NCBI GenBank assembly: GCA_020051175.1
Contig: JAGVJJ010000010.1
Span: 58,089-122,088, forward strand
Reading direction: 5' to 3'
Source of the DNA: Bacteroidia bacterium
Lineage (GTDB): Bacteria > Bacteroidota > Bacteroidia > 2-12-FULL-35-15
Length of the DNA: 64,000 nt
Every line of letters starts with the position of its first letter. Positions within the stretch are counted from its first letter, which is position 1. The notes beneath the pieces are model-generated. The model was not told the origin of the DNA, made no database searches, and saw only the letters and a list, made by a program, of their open reading frames with translations. Shown piece by piece: positions 24,201 through 32,287 of this stretch. Made by a program: the position numbers and the translations under genes.

Positions 24201-27167
24201 TGCATCCAGGGCCGCTTCTTTCTCAGAGTATGATTTTGCGTTTTTTGCCCGGTTACGTTCTTCCTGCGCCAGGTCAAAATATTTTTTTGACTCGTCTGTC
24301 AACAGCTCTGCTTTGAATAAATCCGGAGAAGTGCTGCCAGTATTGGCTTTTGCAGCTTCGTCCAGCTGTTTCTGATTGTTGGTATATTCTGTTTTATTTG
24401 CTTCGGCATATAGGTTGGCTGCGGCTTCCTTCTTTTCCTGAGCCTGTTTAGCAAGTTCTTCCGACTTTTTACGTTTCTCTTTCTGAACATTCTTGTTATC
24501 GTCTTTTTCCACACGGTACTTGATGGATTCAGCCAGCAGTTCATTGGCTTCTTTTTCCAGGTTGTCGGCCTGGTTAATCTGTGCGCCAGCAGAAGCATCA
24601 GCGTATACGAACTGCGTACCTGTTTCAGTAGCGGTATTATTTGTTGCCAAAGTATCTGCCGGGTTTGAAGGAGTTGTTTTAACAGCCACCGATGCCACAG
24701 TATCCGTTTTTTGAGTGCTGGTTACCGCCACTGTAGAAGTTGCAGTTCCCGAGCTTTGAATAGTATTTACCTGCTGTTCAAGCTTGGCCTTGTCAACTGC
24801 AGCTACCTGTGCAGCAACAGTTTCACCATCAGATACTTTGGACTGGTCTACCACGCTGCTAACAAGCGCTGCCTCATTTTTAACACTGATGTATTCTTTT
24901 TGCAGCTTGGCAATCCGGATATCGTTCTGCTCGAGCAGCTTTTGTTTGTCGATATTCTCCTGCTTCAGTTCCGCTATCTGAATGTTCATGTTCTCCTTGA
25001 TCTTGTCGTTCTTCTCCTTCTCTGCTTCCGCTTGTAAACCGGCAATAATCGTTTCATTGTCAGCCATATCCTGTTTCAGGTTAACCGATTCCTGTGTTGC
25101 TTTATCGAGCTCAAGCTTTTTATTTTCTTCATCCTTTTTAAAACTGTTAATGATAGGCAGGCTGGCAGCATTGCTCTGGCTGAGCAATTCCAGCTTTTTT
25201 TCCAGTTCATCCAGCTTTGCAATAGCTTCCCTGGAATTGTCGGATTTAACAGCAGCCTCCAGCCCCTTTGCATACTGCAGGGATAAATCAGCCTCCTGCT
25301 GTTTGGATGTGGCAGTAGCATCAATTTTCTTTGCAAGGTTAAAAGCAACCACTGTTTCCTGGTTCAGGGTTTCGGCTTCCTGGCTGGCAGCATTGGCCTT
25401 TTCAGTAAGCGCCAGTTTTTTAGCGCTATCGTCTTCTTTGGATGCCTGTGCAGTAAAGTCGGCAGCTTCCTGTTGTTTTACGCGTGCCAGCTCATTCTTT
25501 TTGTTTGCAAGCCCAAGTGAAATATCGGCCTGTTCACGCAATTCTTTTGCTTCTGTTTCGCTGTCTTTGGCATCTTTGTATGCAATACGCACAATGTCCT
25601 CGTTGCTCAATTCAGCTCCGGCAGTTGTTGTCCTGTTGGTTGCAAGTGCTGCCGTATCCACAGGAGTTGTAGCTGCTGTCTCTGTTTTTGAGGTATCGTT
25701 AACTGCAAAATCAGTAGCTCCCACAACTTCCAGCTTTGCCTTTTCTTTGATTACGTTAAGGGCAAGCATGTAATTGGTATCGGCAACAGGTTCATTGAAG
25801 AAATTTTTAATTATCAGCTTATTAGATAACAGTTCATAGCTGATTTCCTGGCGTAGTGGTTTAAACTCAGTCTGTACAGGAATTTCCACAACCTCCGATT
25901 GAGGTAAAAAATTAGGCGTTTCAACAGTAAATAAAAAGCGCCCCCCATTGGGAAGTTTGATATAATATGCTCCATTTTCAGGATTGGCATTAAACATCCC
26001 AACAATCATGTTGTTATCGCTGAGGCTTTTGATAGTAATTTTAGAACCCACTTCTTGATTCTTTGTATTTCGTATAACAGTACCGCCTATTACAGCAAAA
26101 TCGATTGGTCTGCGCTCTACATTGATGTTATATACAGCAATTTTTCCAGCTTCACTTGCACGGGCCGAAGAGAAATAAGCCTTTTTTTCGTCTTTATCCG
26201 TAATGTAAAGGATATCATCATCCGGGGTATTAACAGGAAAGTCAAGGTTCACAGGAGTACTCCACTCGTTGTTTTGTTCGTTCAGGGTCGATTTAAAAAT
26301 ATCGTATCCCCCCATTGAGTTGTGGCCTTTGGAGCAGAAGTACAATACTTTTCCGTTTGGATGAAGGAAGGGGTAATCCTCATCGTATTTTGTATTGATT
26401 ACAGCTCCTAGCGCCTGTGGCTTGCCCCACTCCCCGCTCCCTGTTTTTTTGATGACGTAAATATCTTTCCCATTTTTTTCATTATCACCATAACTGGAAA
26501 AGAATATCTGGCTGCCATTCTGTGCCAGGTAAATGATAGAGCTTTCTTTTTTCTTTTTATCCAGGGCAGTCCGGAACTCTTTTTCATCCGGCTTCACAAG
26601 CAGCTTTCCGCCAATACCGGAAATGTCATAGGCCCTGAAAAAATCCTCACGGTTCATTTCAATTTTTTCAATAACCAATAAGTCCGAGATATTCTGCAAC
26701 AGCCTTTTACCATTACCACACATCTCTATCTGCCTGTCGACCTGCAAACGCTCTGCTTTGGCACCGGAAGCTATTTTCTTATATGCCTGGTATCTTTTGA
26801 TGGCATCGTCAAAACGGTATGTAAGGTGAAAGGCTTTGGCAAGATAGAAGTATGCTTCTTTATCGACTTTATCCGGGGTCCTTAAAGCAAATTCAAGATA
26901 TGGAATGGCTTTTTCTTTATCCTGAATGGAATAGATCATACACACCCCAAGGCGGTAGTTGTAGTCGGGATCTTTTTTGTAAAGACTCACCAACTGTGTA
27001 TATAAAGGATATGCTTTTACAAACTCCTCTTCATCAAACAACTTTGCTGCCTGTTTTTTAAACTCTTCTTCCGAGCCAAAATCGGCCTGAGTCTGCGCTT
27101 TAACCACAAGCGTGTTAAAGCTCAACAAGAACAGCAATAAGTAAATTAACCTTAAATACTTGTTCAT
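21225..27167 (-). CDS. Giant envelope protein: TPR, PD40, coiled-coil repeats, three SPOR-like repeats
   Basis: The 1980-residue protein begins with a signal peptide (to about VVKAQ). TPR-like helices occupy about residues 30-160, and PD40-type beta-propeller strands about 200-345 (FFSSYGDNEKNG, YFCSKGHNSMGGYDIF). A carboxypeptidase-like beta-sandwich follows at about 355-440. From about 520 to 1590 it is coiled coil rich in Ala, Glu and Lys, with three related blocks of about 165 residues that each end in LYK/IYK-x-x-T/SPA and are joined by Thr/Ala/Pro linkers. Three SPOR-like repeats of about 80 residues, each starting with VQIGAF or VQVGVF, fill 1615-1975. SPOR domains bind bare peptidoglycan glycan strands. 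The N-terminal layout matches the PorE-like protein at 58418. A structural link between outer membrane and cell wall is my inference. Confidence 0.85.
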   Translation of the reverse strand: MNKYLRLIYLLLFLLSFNTLVVKAQTQADFGSEEEFKKQAAKLFDEEEFVKAYPLYTQLVSLYKKDPDYNYRLGVCMIYSIQDKEKAIPYLEFALRTPDKVDKEAYFYLAKAFHLTYRFDDAIKRYQAYKKIASGAKAERLQVDRQIEMCGNGKRLLQNISDLLVIEKIEMNREDFFRAYDISGIGGKLLVKPDEKEFRTALDKKKKESSIIYLAQNGSQIFFSSYGDNEKNGKDIYVIKKTGSGEWGKPQALGAVINTKYDEDYPFLHPNGKVLYFCSKGHNSMGGYDIFKSTLNEQNNEWSTPVNLDFPVNTPDDDILYITDKDEKKAYFSSARASEAGKIAVYNINVERRPIDFAVIGGTVIRNTKNQEVGSKITIKSLSDNNMIVGMFNANPENGAYYIKLPNGGRFLFTVETPNFLPQSEVVEIPVQTEFKPLRQEISYELLSNKLIIKNFFNEPVADTNYMLALNVIKEKAKLEVVGATDFAVNDTSKTETAATTPVDTAALATNRTTTAGAELSNEDIVRIAYKDAKDSETEAKELREQADISLGLANKKNELARVKQQEAADFTAQASKEDDSAKKLALTEKANAASQEAETLNQETVVAFNLAKKIDATATSKQQEADLSLQYAKGLEAAVKSDNSREAIAKLDELEKKLELLSQSNAASLPIINSFKKDEENKKLELDKATQESVNLKQDMADNETIIAGLQAEAEKEKNDKIKENMNIQIAELKQENIDKQKLLEQNDIRIAKLQKEYISVKNEAALVSSVVDQSKVSDGETVAAQVAAVDKAKLEQQVNTIQSSGTATSTVAVTSTQKTDTVASVAVKTTPSNPADTLATNNTATETGTQFVYADASAGAQINQADNLEKEANELLAESIKYRVEKDDNKNVQKEKRKKSEELAKQAQEKKEAAANLYAEANKTEYTNNQKQLDEAAKANTGSTSPDLFKAELLTDESKKYFDLAQEERNRAKNAKSYSEKEAALDAARSNELIALEKQSEAAGIYKNFTPAATTTTVASVNNTDTAKVKPVNTVVATEATTTAALTPQTTETAMADINTRYQSDLTATQSIQDEADREKAKADVLKRWSEAIDADLAKQKKDYETTTDPQKKEALAKRMTDAENSSKEKQNLALESRTKAETIRQNQVAAANVTPPVNTVKIDTPATNVVINTSIDDTTAAVVYSDPVANEQAEKAVMLNDQADALLAESILPELETTEPISEEERQKRREEAKKKIAEAQSKKLESAQLVATANTSEYSRKQKEISDVAKTTAGNTAPDLLKAEILSDEAQNHFNLAAEERKKAETVTSYYEKEMMLQDANENEMLALKKQNESLALYKNYSPAVAATNTTGTPDVNPAERTTPVNTTTTAAETSNTSTTASANKQFAYSTPSALEQSVKAASLNKQAEDIMTLSLDLKTQAIAQSNADAKNTMYAQSEELMKEARAKKTEAAQLTADANSSEYASNEGQINQYKSASSGNNAAELLKAELLNDEAQGLFNKAKALRQEAAATDSYFAREATLEDAAASERQALEKQKESIELYKKHTPAIAAATNKTVEKTTPVATAVNPPVTAANTAKTTAEITLAPNESFEQKETVAYSSKNPIPIDAKLPEGLIFKVQIGAFRKPIPQNLFKGMAPITGETTPKGFIRYTAGVFTKFSTADKVKKKIIDMGYKDAFVVAFLNGKRIPINEAYALSEGTPSTVLQTNTQAAVTATTTTPDDQNEVIKSSSVTDVGGLFYTVQVGVFSQEVLASKLYSMKPLYSEKAPNGSIRYYTGTYTSIERAGEAKGMVVDIGIKDAFVTAYYNGKRVSMEEAQKYEAQGATFPKGPEVDKLPSFKAVNKPAVPPRNPNVAAQQQPADNGTKEQLNSATSQNNPLPSGPGIVYKVQIGAFYEEVPLDMANKFLKIAKKGIANYKDNSGLTIYTVGDSKTYEEANTLKAQVIAEAELADAFVVAYKDGKKISIEEAKESKNK

Positions 27168-27295
27168 ATATGATAGTTCCGTACGGTGACGGACAATTGT
27201 CTTTTTATTCCCTTCGGATTTTATAGTTTAACAATCTGTTAAAATCCTGTAAATATTAAATCTGGTACACCTTTTTACAGGTATCCCATAACTGA

Positions 27296-27303
27296 CAAAT
27301 TTA
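27296..27303 (-). promoter_or_regulatory. -7 element upstream of the giant protein gene
   Basis: TAAATTTG on the minus strand fits TAnnTTTG and would give a leader of about 125 bases. No clear -33 box. Confidence 0.35.
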
Positions 27304-27415
27304 AGTTTTTTTATTGAGACCCTGCCATTATTACTTAAATAATAAGGACTGTTTTTTTATTTCGTCAATCTCATAAAATATTTAACCGATTAAAGCGTTT
27401 TAGGGCACATCTGTC

Positions 27416-27423
27416 TATATTTG
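27416..27423 (+). promoter_or_regulatory. -7 element almost touching the beta-helix lipoprotein start
   Basis: TATATTTG matches the consensus and ends five bases before the ATG at 27429. If used, transcription would start at or next to the start codon, giving a leaderless or nearly leaderless mRNA. Confidence 0.5.
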
Positions 27424-27428
27424 CAACC

Positions 27429-28874
27429 ATGAAATTTACCACACAGCATTTTTTGCTATTCCTCTGTTTTTTTAGTGTTTTTGCAGCCTGCAGGAAAGAT
27501 GAGATTATAACAGATCGTGGAGCTAAACCAGGCTTTTCGACAGATTCCGTTCTTTTCGACACGGTTTTCACAACTGTAGGTTCTACCACACGACTTTTTA
27601 AGATTTACAATACAAACAGCCAGGCGCTGAATATTTCCCGTGCTTACCTGGCTACGGGCAGCACATCCCAGTTCAGGATGAATATTGATGGTGTTTCAGG
27701 CACTTCCATTGCCGATATAGAGATAATGGCTGGCGATAGTCTTTTTGTATTTGTACAGGTGACCGTGAACCCCACTAACCAGAATGCACCTTTGCTGATA
27801 CGTGATTCCATAGTGTTTGAAACCAATGGCAACAGTCAGCACGTAATGCTTACAGCCATTGGGCAGGATGTACATTTACACAAGCCTGACCACTTCCCGA
27901 CCAACGGTCTTCCCCCCTACTCTATTATTGACTGTAACACCATCTGGAGCAATGACAAACCACACCTGATTTTTGGTTATGCGGTAGTGGATGAAGGCTG
28001 TACACTAACCATTACTGCCGGAACACGGGTTCATTTGGGTGTAAGAGGTGTTTTATGGGTGTATGATGGTGGTACGCTGGTGGTCCAGGGTGCGAAAGAC
28101 AATGAAGTAGTATTCCAGGGCTCGAGATTAGAACCTGATTACCAGGACGTTCCGGGACAATGGGGGAAAATATGGCTTTCAGCAGGCAGCTTAAACAACA
28201 AAATTGACTGGGCCATTATTAAAAACGGAAGCATTGGAGTTCAGGCAGATACTTTAGGTGCTTCCACAAGCCCTACCCTGGTGATTAGTAATACAATAAT
28301 AAAGAATATGTCGGCAGCTGCCATATACGGCCAGGGAAGCTATATATATGGTTATAACTGCGTTTTTGCCAATTGCGGGCAGTATGCGGGGGCATTTACG
28401 ATTGGTGGCCGTTACCGGTTTGAGCACTGCACTTTCGCGAATTTTACCAATGGCAGTCGCTCCACTCCATTACTGGCACTTAATAATTACTATGTAGACA
28501 TAACAAATACGATACAAATACGTGACCTGGACAGCGCTTATTTTGGCAATTGCATTTTGTATGGTGATCTGGAGGAGGAAATTGGTTTGGATTCTTCCAC
28601 GTTTGGTGGGGTTTTCTCGTATAAGTTTGATCATTGTATAATTAAAACTGCTCTGAATACAAGTGATGCACTTCATTACGAGTTTGCGTATCCGAATGTA
28701 GACCCCGGATTTAAAGATATAAGCACCAATAACTATCGATTATATAGTGCCTCGTCATTTGCCGTTGATAAAGGTACCACAGATATATTTATCGGTACTG
28801 ATTTGGATTTTAAGCCCCGTCCGAACTCATCAACTACCTCATTACCCGATATAGGCGCTTACGAGTTTTATTAA
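27429..28874 (+). CDS. Lipoprotein with right-handed beta-helix repeats
   Basis: This 481-residue protein has a lipoprotein signal (FAAC, Cys near residue 21). An N-terminal immunoglobulin-like sandwich (about 30-150) is followed by a region of short repeated strands typical of a parallel beta-helix (ITAGTRVHLGV, LVVQGAKDNEVVFQG, ISNTIIKNMS, HCTFANFTNGS), ending in DIGAYEFY. Such folds usually bind or cleave polysaccharides, but no catalytic set can be seen. It should be anchored in the outer membrane. The gene is monocistronic or co-transcribed with yceH 50 bases later. Confidence 0.8.
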   Translation: MKFTTQHFLLFLCFFSVFAACRKDEIITDRGAKPGFSTDSVLFDTVFTTVGSTTRLFKIYNTNSQALNISRAYLATGSTSQFRMNIDGVSGTSIADIEIMAGDSLFVFVQVTVNPTNQNAPLLIRDSIVFETNGNSQHVMLTAIGQDVHLHKPDHFPTNGLPPYSIIDCNTIWSNDKPHLIFGYAVVDEGCTLTITAGTRVHLGVRGVLWVYDGGTLVVQGAKDNEVVFQGSRLEPDYQDVPGQWGKIWLSAGSLNNKIDWAIIKNGSIGVQADTLGASTSPTLVISNTIIKNMSAAAIYGQGSYIYGYNCVFANCGQYAGAFTIGGRYRFEHCTFANFTNGSRSTPLLALNNYYVDITNTIQIRDLDSAYFGNCILYGDLEEEIGLDSSTFGGVFSYKFDHCIIKTALNTSDALHYEFAYPNVDPGFKDISTNNYRLYSASSFAVDKGTTDIFIGTDLDFKPRPNSSTTSLPDIGAYEFY

Positions 28875-28924
28875 ACAAAGCGTATTGCGTATTTTTGATA
28901 TTCAAATTGATTTATTTTTGAACT

Positions 28925-29584
28925 ATGGAAGAAGAAAATACAAGCACCCTGCCCATTTTAACCCCTGTTGAAATACGTGTTTTAGGTGCGCTGATAGAAA
29001 AGGACAAGACAACTCCTGATTATTACCCAATGACCTTAAATGCCCTTACTGCGGCATGCAACCAGAAAACATCCCGCAACCCGGTGGTTCAATACGATGA
29101 AGAAACGGTGGTAATGGCTTTGAACTCGCTGAAGAAAGCGGGTTTTGTTTCAGTAGCCACGGGTGGGACCAGCCGCTCCGTGAAATATAAACATAATTTC
29201 ACATTGGTGTTTCCGCTCACAACGGCAGAAGTGGCCGTGCTTTGCCTGCTGTTCCTTCGCGGCCCCCTGACCGTGGGTGAAATCAATTCCAATTCCGGAC
29301 GACTGTATGAATTTGAATCACTGGAAGAAGTTCATGCTGTAATGGACAAACTTTCACAAGCCTCACCGGCATTGGTGAAACAGCTGGCAAGACGCCATGG
29401 GCAAAAAGAAGCACGGTATGCACATTTGCTGGGTGAGCTCATTGAAACAGAAGAGGAAGTATTACCCGAAGAGCCGGCACGTAAATCTGTAAACGAGCTG
29501 GAGGCCCGTGTGTGGGCGTTGGAGCAGGAACTGGCAGAAGTGAAGGATAAGCTGGAGAGATTGATGAAGGAGTTGATGGGGTGA
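28925..29584 (+). CDS. YceH family (DUF480) winged-helix protein
   Basis: This 219-residue protein belongs to the YceH/DUF480 family: LTPVEIRVLGALIEKDKTTPDYYPMT at the start, then CNQKTSRNPVV, two winged-helix domains to about residue 165, and a C-terminal coiled coil (LEARVWALEQELAEVKDKLE). It resembles DNA-binding proteins, but its role is not established. It lies 50 bases after the beta-helix lipoprotein, separating that gene from the accessory genes that follow. Confidence 0.9.
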   Translation: MEEENTSTLPILTPVEIRVLGALIEKDKTTPDYYPMTLNALTAACNQKTSRNPVVQYDEETVVMALNSLKKAGFVSVATGGTSRSVKYKHNFTLVFPLTTAEVAVLCLLFLRGPLTVGEINSNSGRLYEFESLEEVHAVMDKLSQASPALVKQLARRHGQKEARYAHLLGELIETEEEVLPEEPARKSVNELEARVWALEQELAEVKDKLERLMKELMG

Positions 29585-29733
29585 GGCAGGTAATGGATGG
29601 GTGGAATTTTGGAATAGTGGGTATTTTACTTGGTGCAAAATTTTTAAATAAAATATATACTCTTTCAAAATTATTGTTACTAAATCTATATTTTGCGTTA
29701 TAACAAAATAATTTACTCTAAAATAAGCCAACA

Positions 29734-30318
29734 ATGACAAAATCAATTCTAAAAGGTACCCTACTATTGGGAATAATAGTAATGCTATTATCATTTGACT
29801 TGCCTGCTGGCTGGTTCAATGCGGGTAGCAAACCTAAAAGCTATGAAATGGGCATAGATAAAGGAGCTGGAAAGGACGGAAAAAACGCAGCAACTATTAA
29901 ATCCGTTGAAAAAACAATTGATGGTTTTGGAACCTTGATGCAACAAAGTAAGCCAGACAAGTATTTAGGCAAACGAGTTAGAATGACAGGATATGTAAAA
30001 TCTGAAAATGTAACTAGTTGGGCAGGGCTTTGGCTGCGCGTTGACCAAGCTGGCTCGCGCCAATCCCTTTCATTTGATAATATGGGTAACAGACCCATTA
30101 AAGGTACAACAGGCTGGACAAAATATGAAATTGTACTCGATGTACCTGAAAATGCTTCACTTATTGCATATGGTGCATTGTTAGATGGGACAGGTCAAAT
30201 CTGGTTCGACAATATTACATTCGAAATAGTTGATCAAACTATTCCAACAACAGATTCGCAAAATAGCAAAAGCTCCGCTACACAAAACGAACCGACTAAT
30301 CTTGATTTTGAGAAATAA
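29734..30318 (+). CDS. Hypothetical protein with carbohydrate-binding-like beta-sandwich
   Basis: This 194-residue protein has an N-terminal hydrophobic segment (about residues 5-25) without a clear cleavage site and a jelly-roll domain (about 40-175) with YLGKRVRMTGYVKSE, GLWLRVD, TGWTKYEIVLDVP and IWFDNITFEIVD. These phrases are typical of galactose-binding-like domains attached to many secreted or regulatory proteins. The tail is Ser/Thr/Gln-rich. No enzyme motif is present. It opens a group of small accessory genes. Confidence 0.6.
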   Translation: MTKSILKGTLLLGIIVMLLSFDLPAGWFNAGSKPKSYEMGIDKGAGKDGKNAATIKSVEKTIDGFGTLMQQSKPDKYLGKRVRMTGYVKSENVTSWAGLWLRVDQAGSRQSLSFDNMGNRPIKGTTGWTKYEIVLDVPENASLIAYGALLDGTGQIWFDNITFEIVDQTIPTTDSQNSKSSATQNEPTNLDFEK

Positions 30319-30571
30319 GTATGAATTTTAACCGAATGGAACGACAGTCCAAAATTCTTATATATGGAGCATAAAATTCCCTCTTGGATTGCAGATATCA
30401 AACACGCAACGGGCGATAGTACTTCGTGAAATTCTAAATCTTGATAGTGAAGTTAGCCAACTTTTAAAACTTTCAGTAATTGCACGCTGAAAATTTTAAT
30501 TATAAAAAGATGTTTTCCGCTAGTTTGCTTGTGCCGTCATATCGTTATTCCGATTAAAACAATAAATAATT

Positions 30572-30952
30572 ATGACACAAGAACAAAAAATATTACCCAA
30601 ATGGATACTCATCGTATCAGGAATTTTTGCATTACTGGAACTTATGGTGAGTGTTCAATTGTGCATTGCACCGGAATCTGTTTTAGAAAATGTTGATTTA
30701 AGCGCAAAAGGGGTTATTTATATAGTTTATATGTGGGCTGCACGGCAATTTGCACTCGGATTTATACTGGCTTTTGCCACATTCAAGAAATCAGTCACGA
30801 TGCTGACCATTGCGTATATCTTTTTTTTTGTAATGTTTGTAGGCGATTTTGTTATTGGAATTGTGCAAAAGGAGAATGCACTTATTATTAGTTCTATCGT
30901 AATGTGTGTTATTGCTTCGGGGTTGATTTATTTGTTGAATAAGAGGAAGTAA
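30572..30952 (+). CDS. Small four-helix membrane protein
   Basis: This 126-residue protein has four predicted membrane helices (about residues 10-28, 46-66, 75-96 and 100-120) and short loops. I do not recognise a conserved motif beyond general similarity to small DUF4345-like membrane proteins. It stands alone, 253 bases after the previous gene; that gap holds no convincing ORF. Confidence 0.6.
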   Translation: MTQEQKILPKWILIVSGIFALLELMVSVQLCIAPESVLENVDLSAKGVIYIVYMWAARQFALGFILAFATFKKSVTMLTIAYIFFFVMFVGDFVIGIVQKENALIISSIVMCVIASGLIYLLNKRK

Positions 30953-30995
30953 GGGTTACAACATCAAGTTTATCAATTGATATTTAGTTCGTTAA

Positions 30996-31460
30996 ATGAA
31001 TAAATTAATTTTAAAAATCAGACTTTCTGTACTAATTACGACTCTTTTAATATTTTATTTCTGTTCTTATACAAAAGCACAAGCGAGTTGTGGACTTAAT
31101 CCGAAAACCATACCAAAACACGGACAAGACGGTAAAATTATCGAATACAAACAAACAGCAATAATGGACACAACCACCTGCGTTATCAAAGGACAAATTT
31201 TAAGTCTGACAAATGATACATTAGGTTATGCTACAATTCAAATTAAAAGCTTCTTGAATGAGTATAAAATAGTCAGTGATTTTGAGGGGAAGTTTAAATT
31301 CAATCATATTTCACCAGGAATTTATGAACTGACTGTTAACTATGTTGGTTACAGACCATTGTTAAAAAACAATTTACAATTGAGTTCCGGAGAAGTTCGT
31401 GAACTTAAAATTGGAATGGGGTATATTGGGCAAGATGACCTAAAACAAATAAAAAAATGA
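30996..31460 (+). CDS. Exported protein with carboxypeptidase-like regulatory domain
   Basis: This 154-residue protein has a signal peptide (to about YTKAQA) and one carboxypeptidase-regulatory-like beta-sandwich (about residues 62-140: CVIKGQILSLTND, YKIVSDFEGKFKFNHISPGIYELTVNYVGY). The domain is the one usually found at the front of TonB receptors, here on its own. Its stop overlaps the start of the SMI1-like gene by an ATGA junction, so they are co-translated. Confidence 0.7.
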   Translation: MNKLILKIRLSVLITTLLIFYFCSYTKAQASCGLNPKTIPKHGQDGKIIEYKQTAIMDTTTCVIKGQILSLTNDTLGYATIQIKSFLNEYKIVSDFEGKFKFNHISPGIYELTVNYVGYRPLLKNNLQLSSGEVRELKIGMGYIGQDDLKQIKK

Positions 31461-32089
31461 CCGAAGACCTAAAAATATTTCTCCAAAAATTAACCAGCGA
31501 CTTCTCCCCCATTGTTGAACAAGCTACAAAGTATGCTGATAAAGACAGTAGAATCAGAGAAGATGGAACGGCAGAAATATTCAGACGCCCGTGGGTAGCT
31601 TCACAAAATTATGGTCTTTGGTTATTTGCTCCTGCAAATGAATTTTTGATCTACAAATTTGTTGAGCAAACTGCAGTTCCAATACCTGAAATTTACAGAG
31701 CTTTGTTATTAAAGATGAATGGTTGTCATATTTATGAATTGTCACTTTTCGGTCTCCCTCCTTCTCTTTATATATATGGAGTTTTGGACCGTTCAAGCAT
31801 TCAGCAATATGACTTGGGGACTGCAAATAGGAATTGGGTAAAAGAATACAACACTGGACCAGGTTTATTCCACATTGGCAGTCGCTCCTATTCATACTCT
31901 GAGAATATAGGTTATTTTATTAAAGAGAATAAGATTTTATCTATAAGAAAAAATGGAAAAATCTTAAAAGAATGGAACAGTGTGTTTGAATTTCTAAAGG
32001 AGGAAATTGGTACATCTGAGAAACAAATGTTGAAAGAAGCTCCTGAGGATATTAAAATATTAGGTGATGCCCCATCCAATCCAAAATAA
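31457..32089 (+). CDS. SMI1/KNR4-like protein
   Basis: This 210-residue protein has the SMI1/KNR4 (SUKH-like) signature region PIPEIYRALLLKMNG followed by a hydrophobic strand and the loop FGLPPSLYIYG. Members of this superfamily include immunity proteins against contact-dependent and polymorphic toxins, as well as unrelated cellular proteins. No toxin gene is nearby; the neighbour upstream is a secreted domain protein joined by a four-base overlap. Immunity is only a possibility. Confidence 0.65.
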   Translation: MTEDLKIFLQKLTSDFSPIVEQATKYADKDSRIREDGTAEIFRRPWVASQNYGLWLFAPANEFLIYKFVEQTAVPIPEIYRALLLKMNGCHIYELSLFGLPPSLYIYGVLDRSSIQQYDLGTANRNWVKEYNTGPGLFHIGSRSYSYSENIGYFIKENKILSIRKNGKILKEWNSVFEFLKEEIGTSEKQMLKEAPEDIKILGDAPSNPK

Positions 32090-32228
32090 AATCCTTCAAT
32101 GGGGTTTACCCCGCTTCGTGAATTATTCCTGTTATGGTTGACACTTTTAACTATTACCTAATTAAAAATGCTAAAAGCTACTATGGCCGGGCGGAATGAT
32201 ACCAGAGATGTAACTACACAATGTTTAT

Positions 32229-32268
32229 AAAACACAAAAGAGGAAATTTCTTTCCTCTTTTGTGTTTT
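32229..32268. terminator. Bidirectional terminator between SMI1-like and amidase genes
   Basis: AAAACACAAAAGAGGAAA pairs exactly with TTTCCTCTTTTGTGTTTT around a four-base loop, an 18-bp stem. It lies between the ends of the two convergent genes. Confidence 0.9.
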
Positions 32269-32287
32269 AAACCAGGGCAATTATCGT

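Noticed and set aside
24982-25773. 263-residue plus-strand ORF inside the giant protein gene
   Set aside because: It is an antisense shadow of the Ala/Glu/Lys-rich coiled coil, rich in Ser and Ala, with no independent start signal.
30319-30571. Possible broken gene between the jelly-roll protein and the small membrane protein
   Set aside because: Short open stretches exist in several frames, but I could not join them into any recognisable product.
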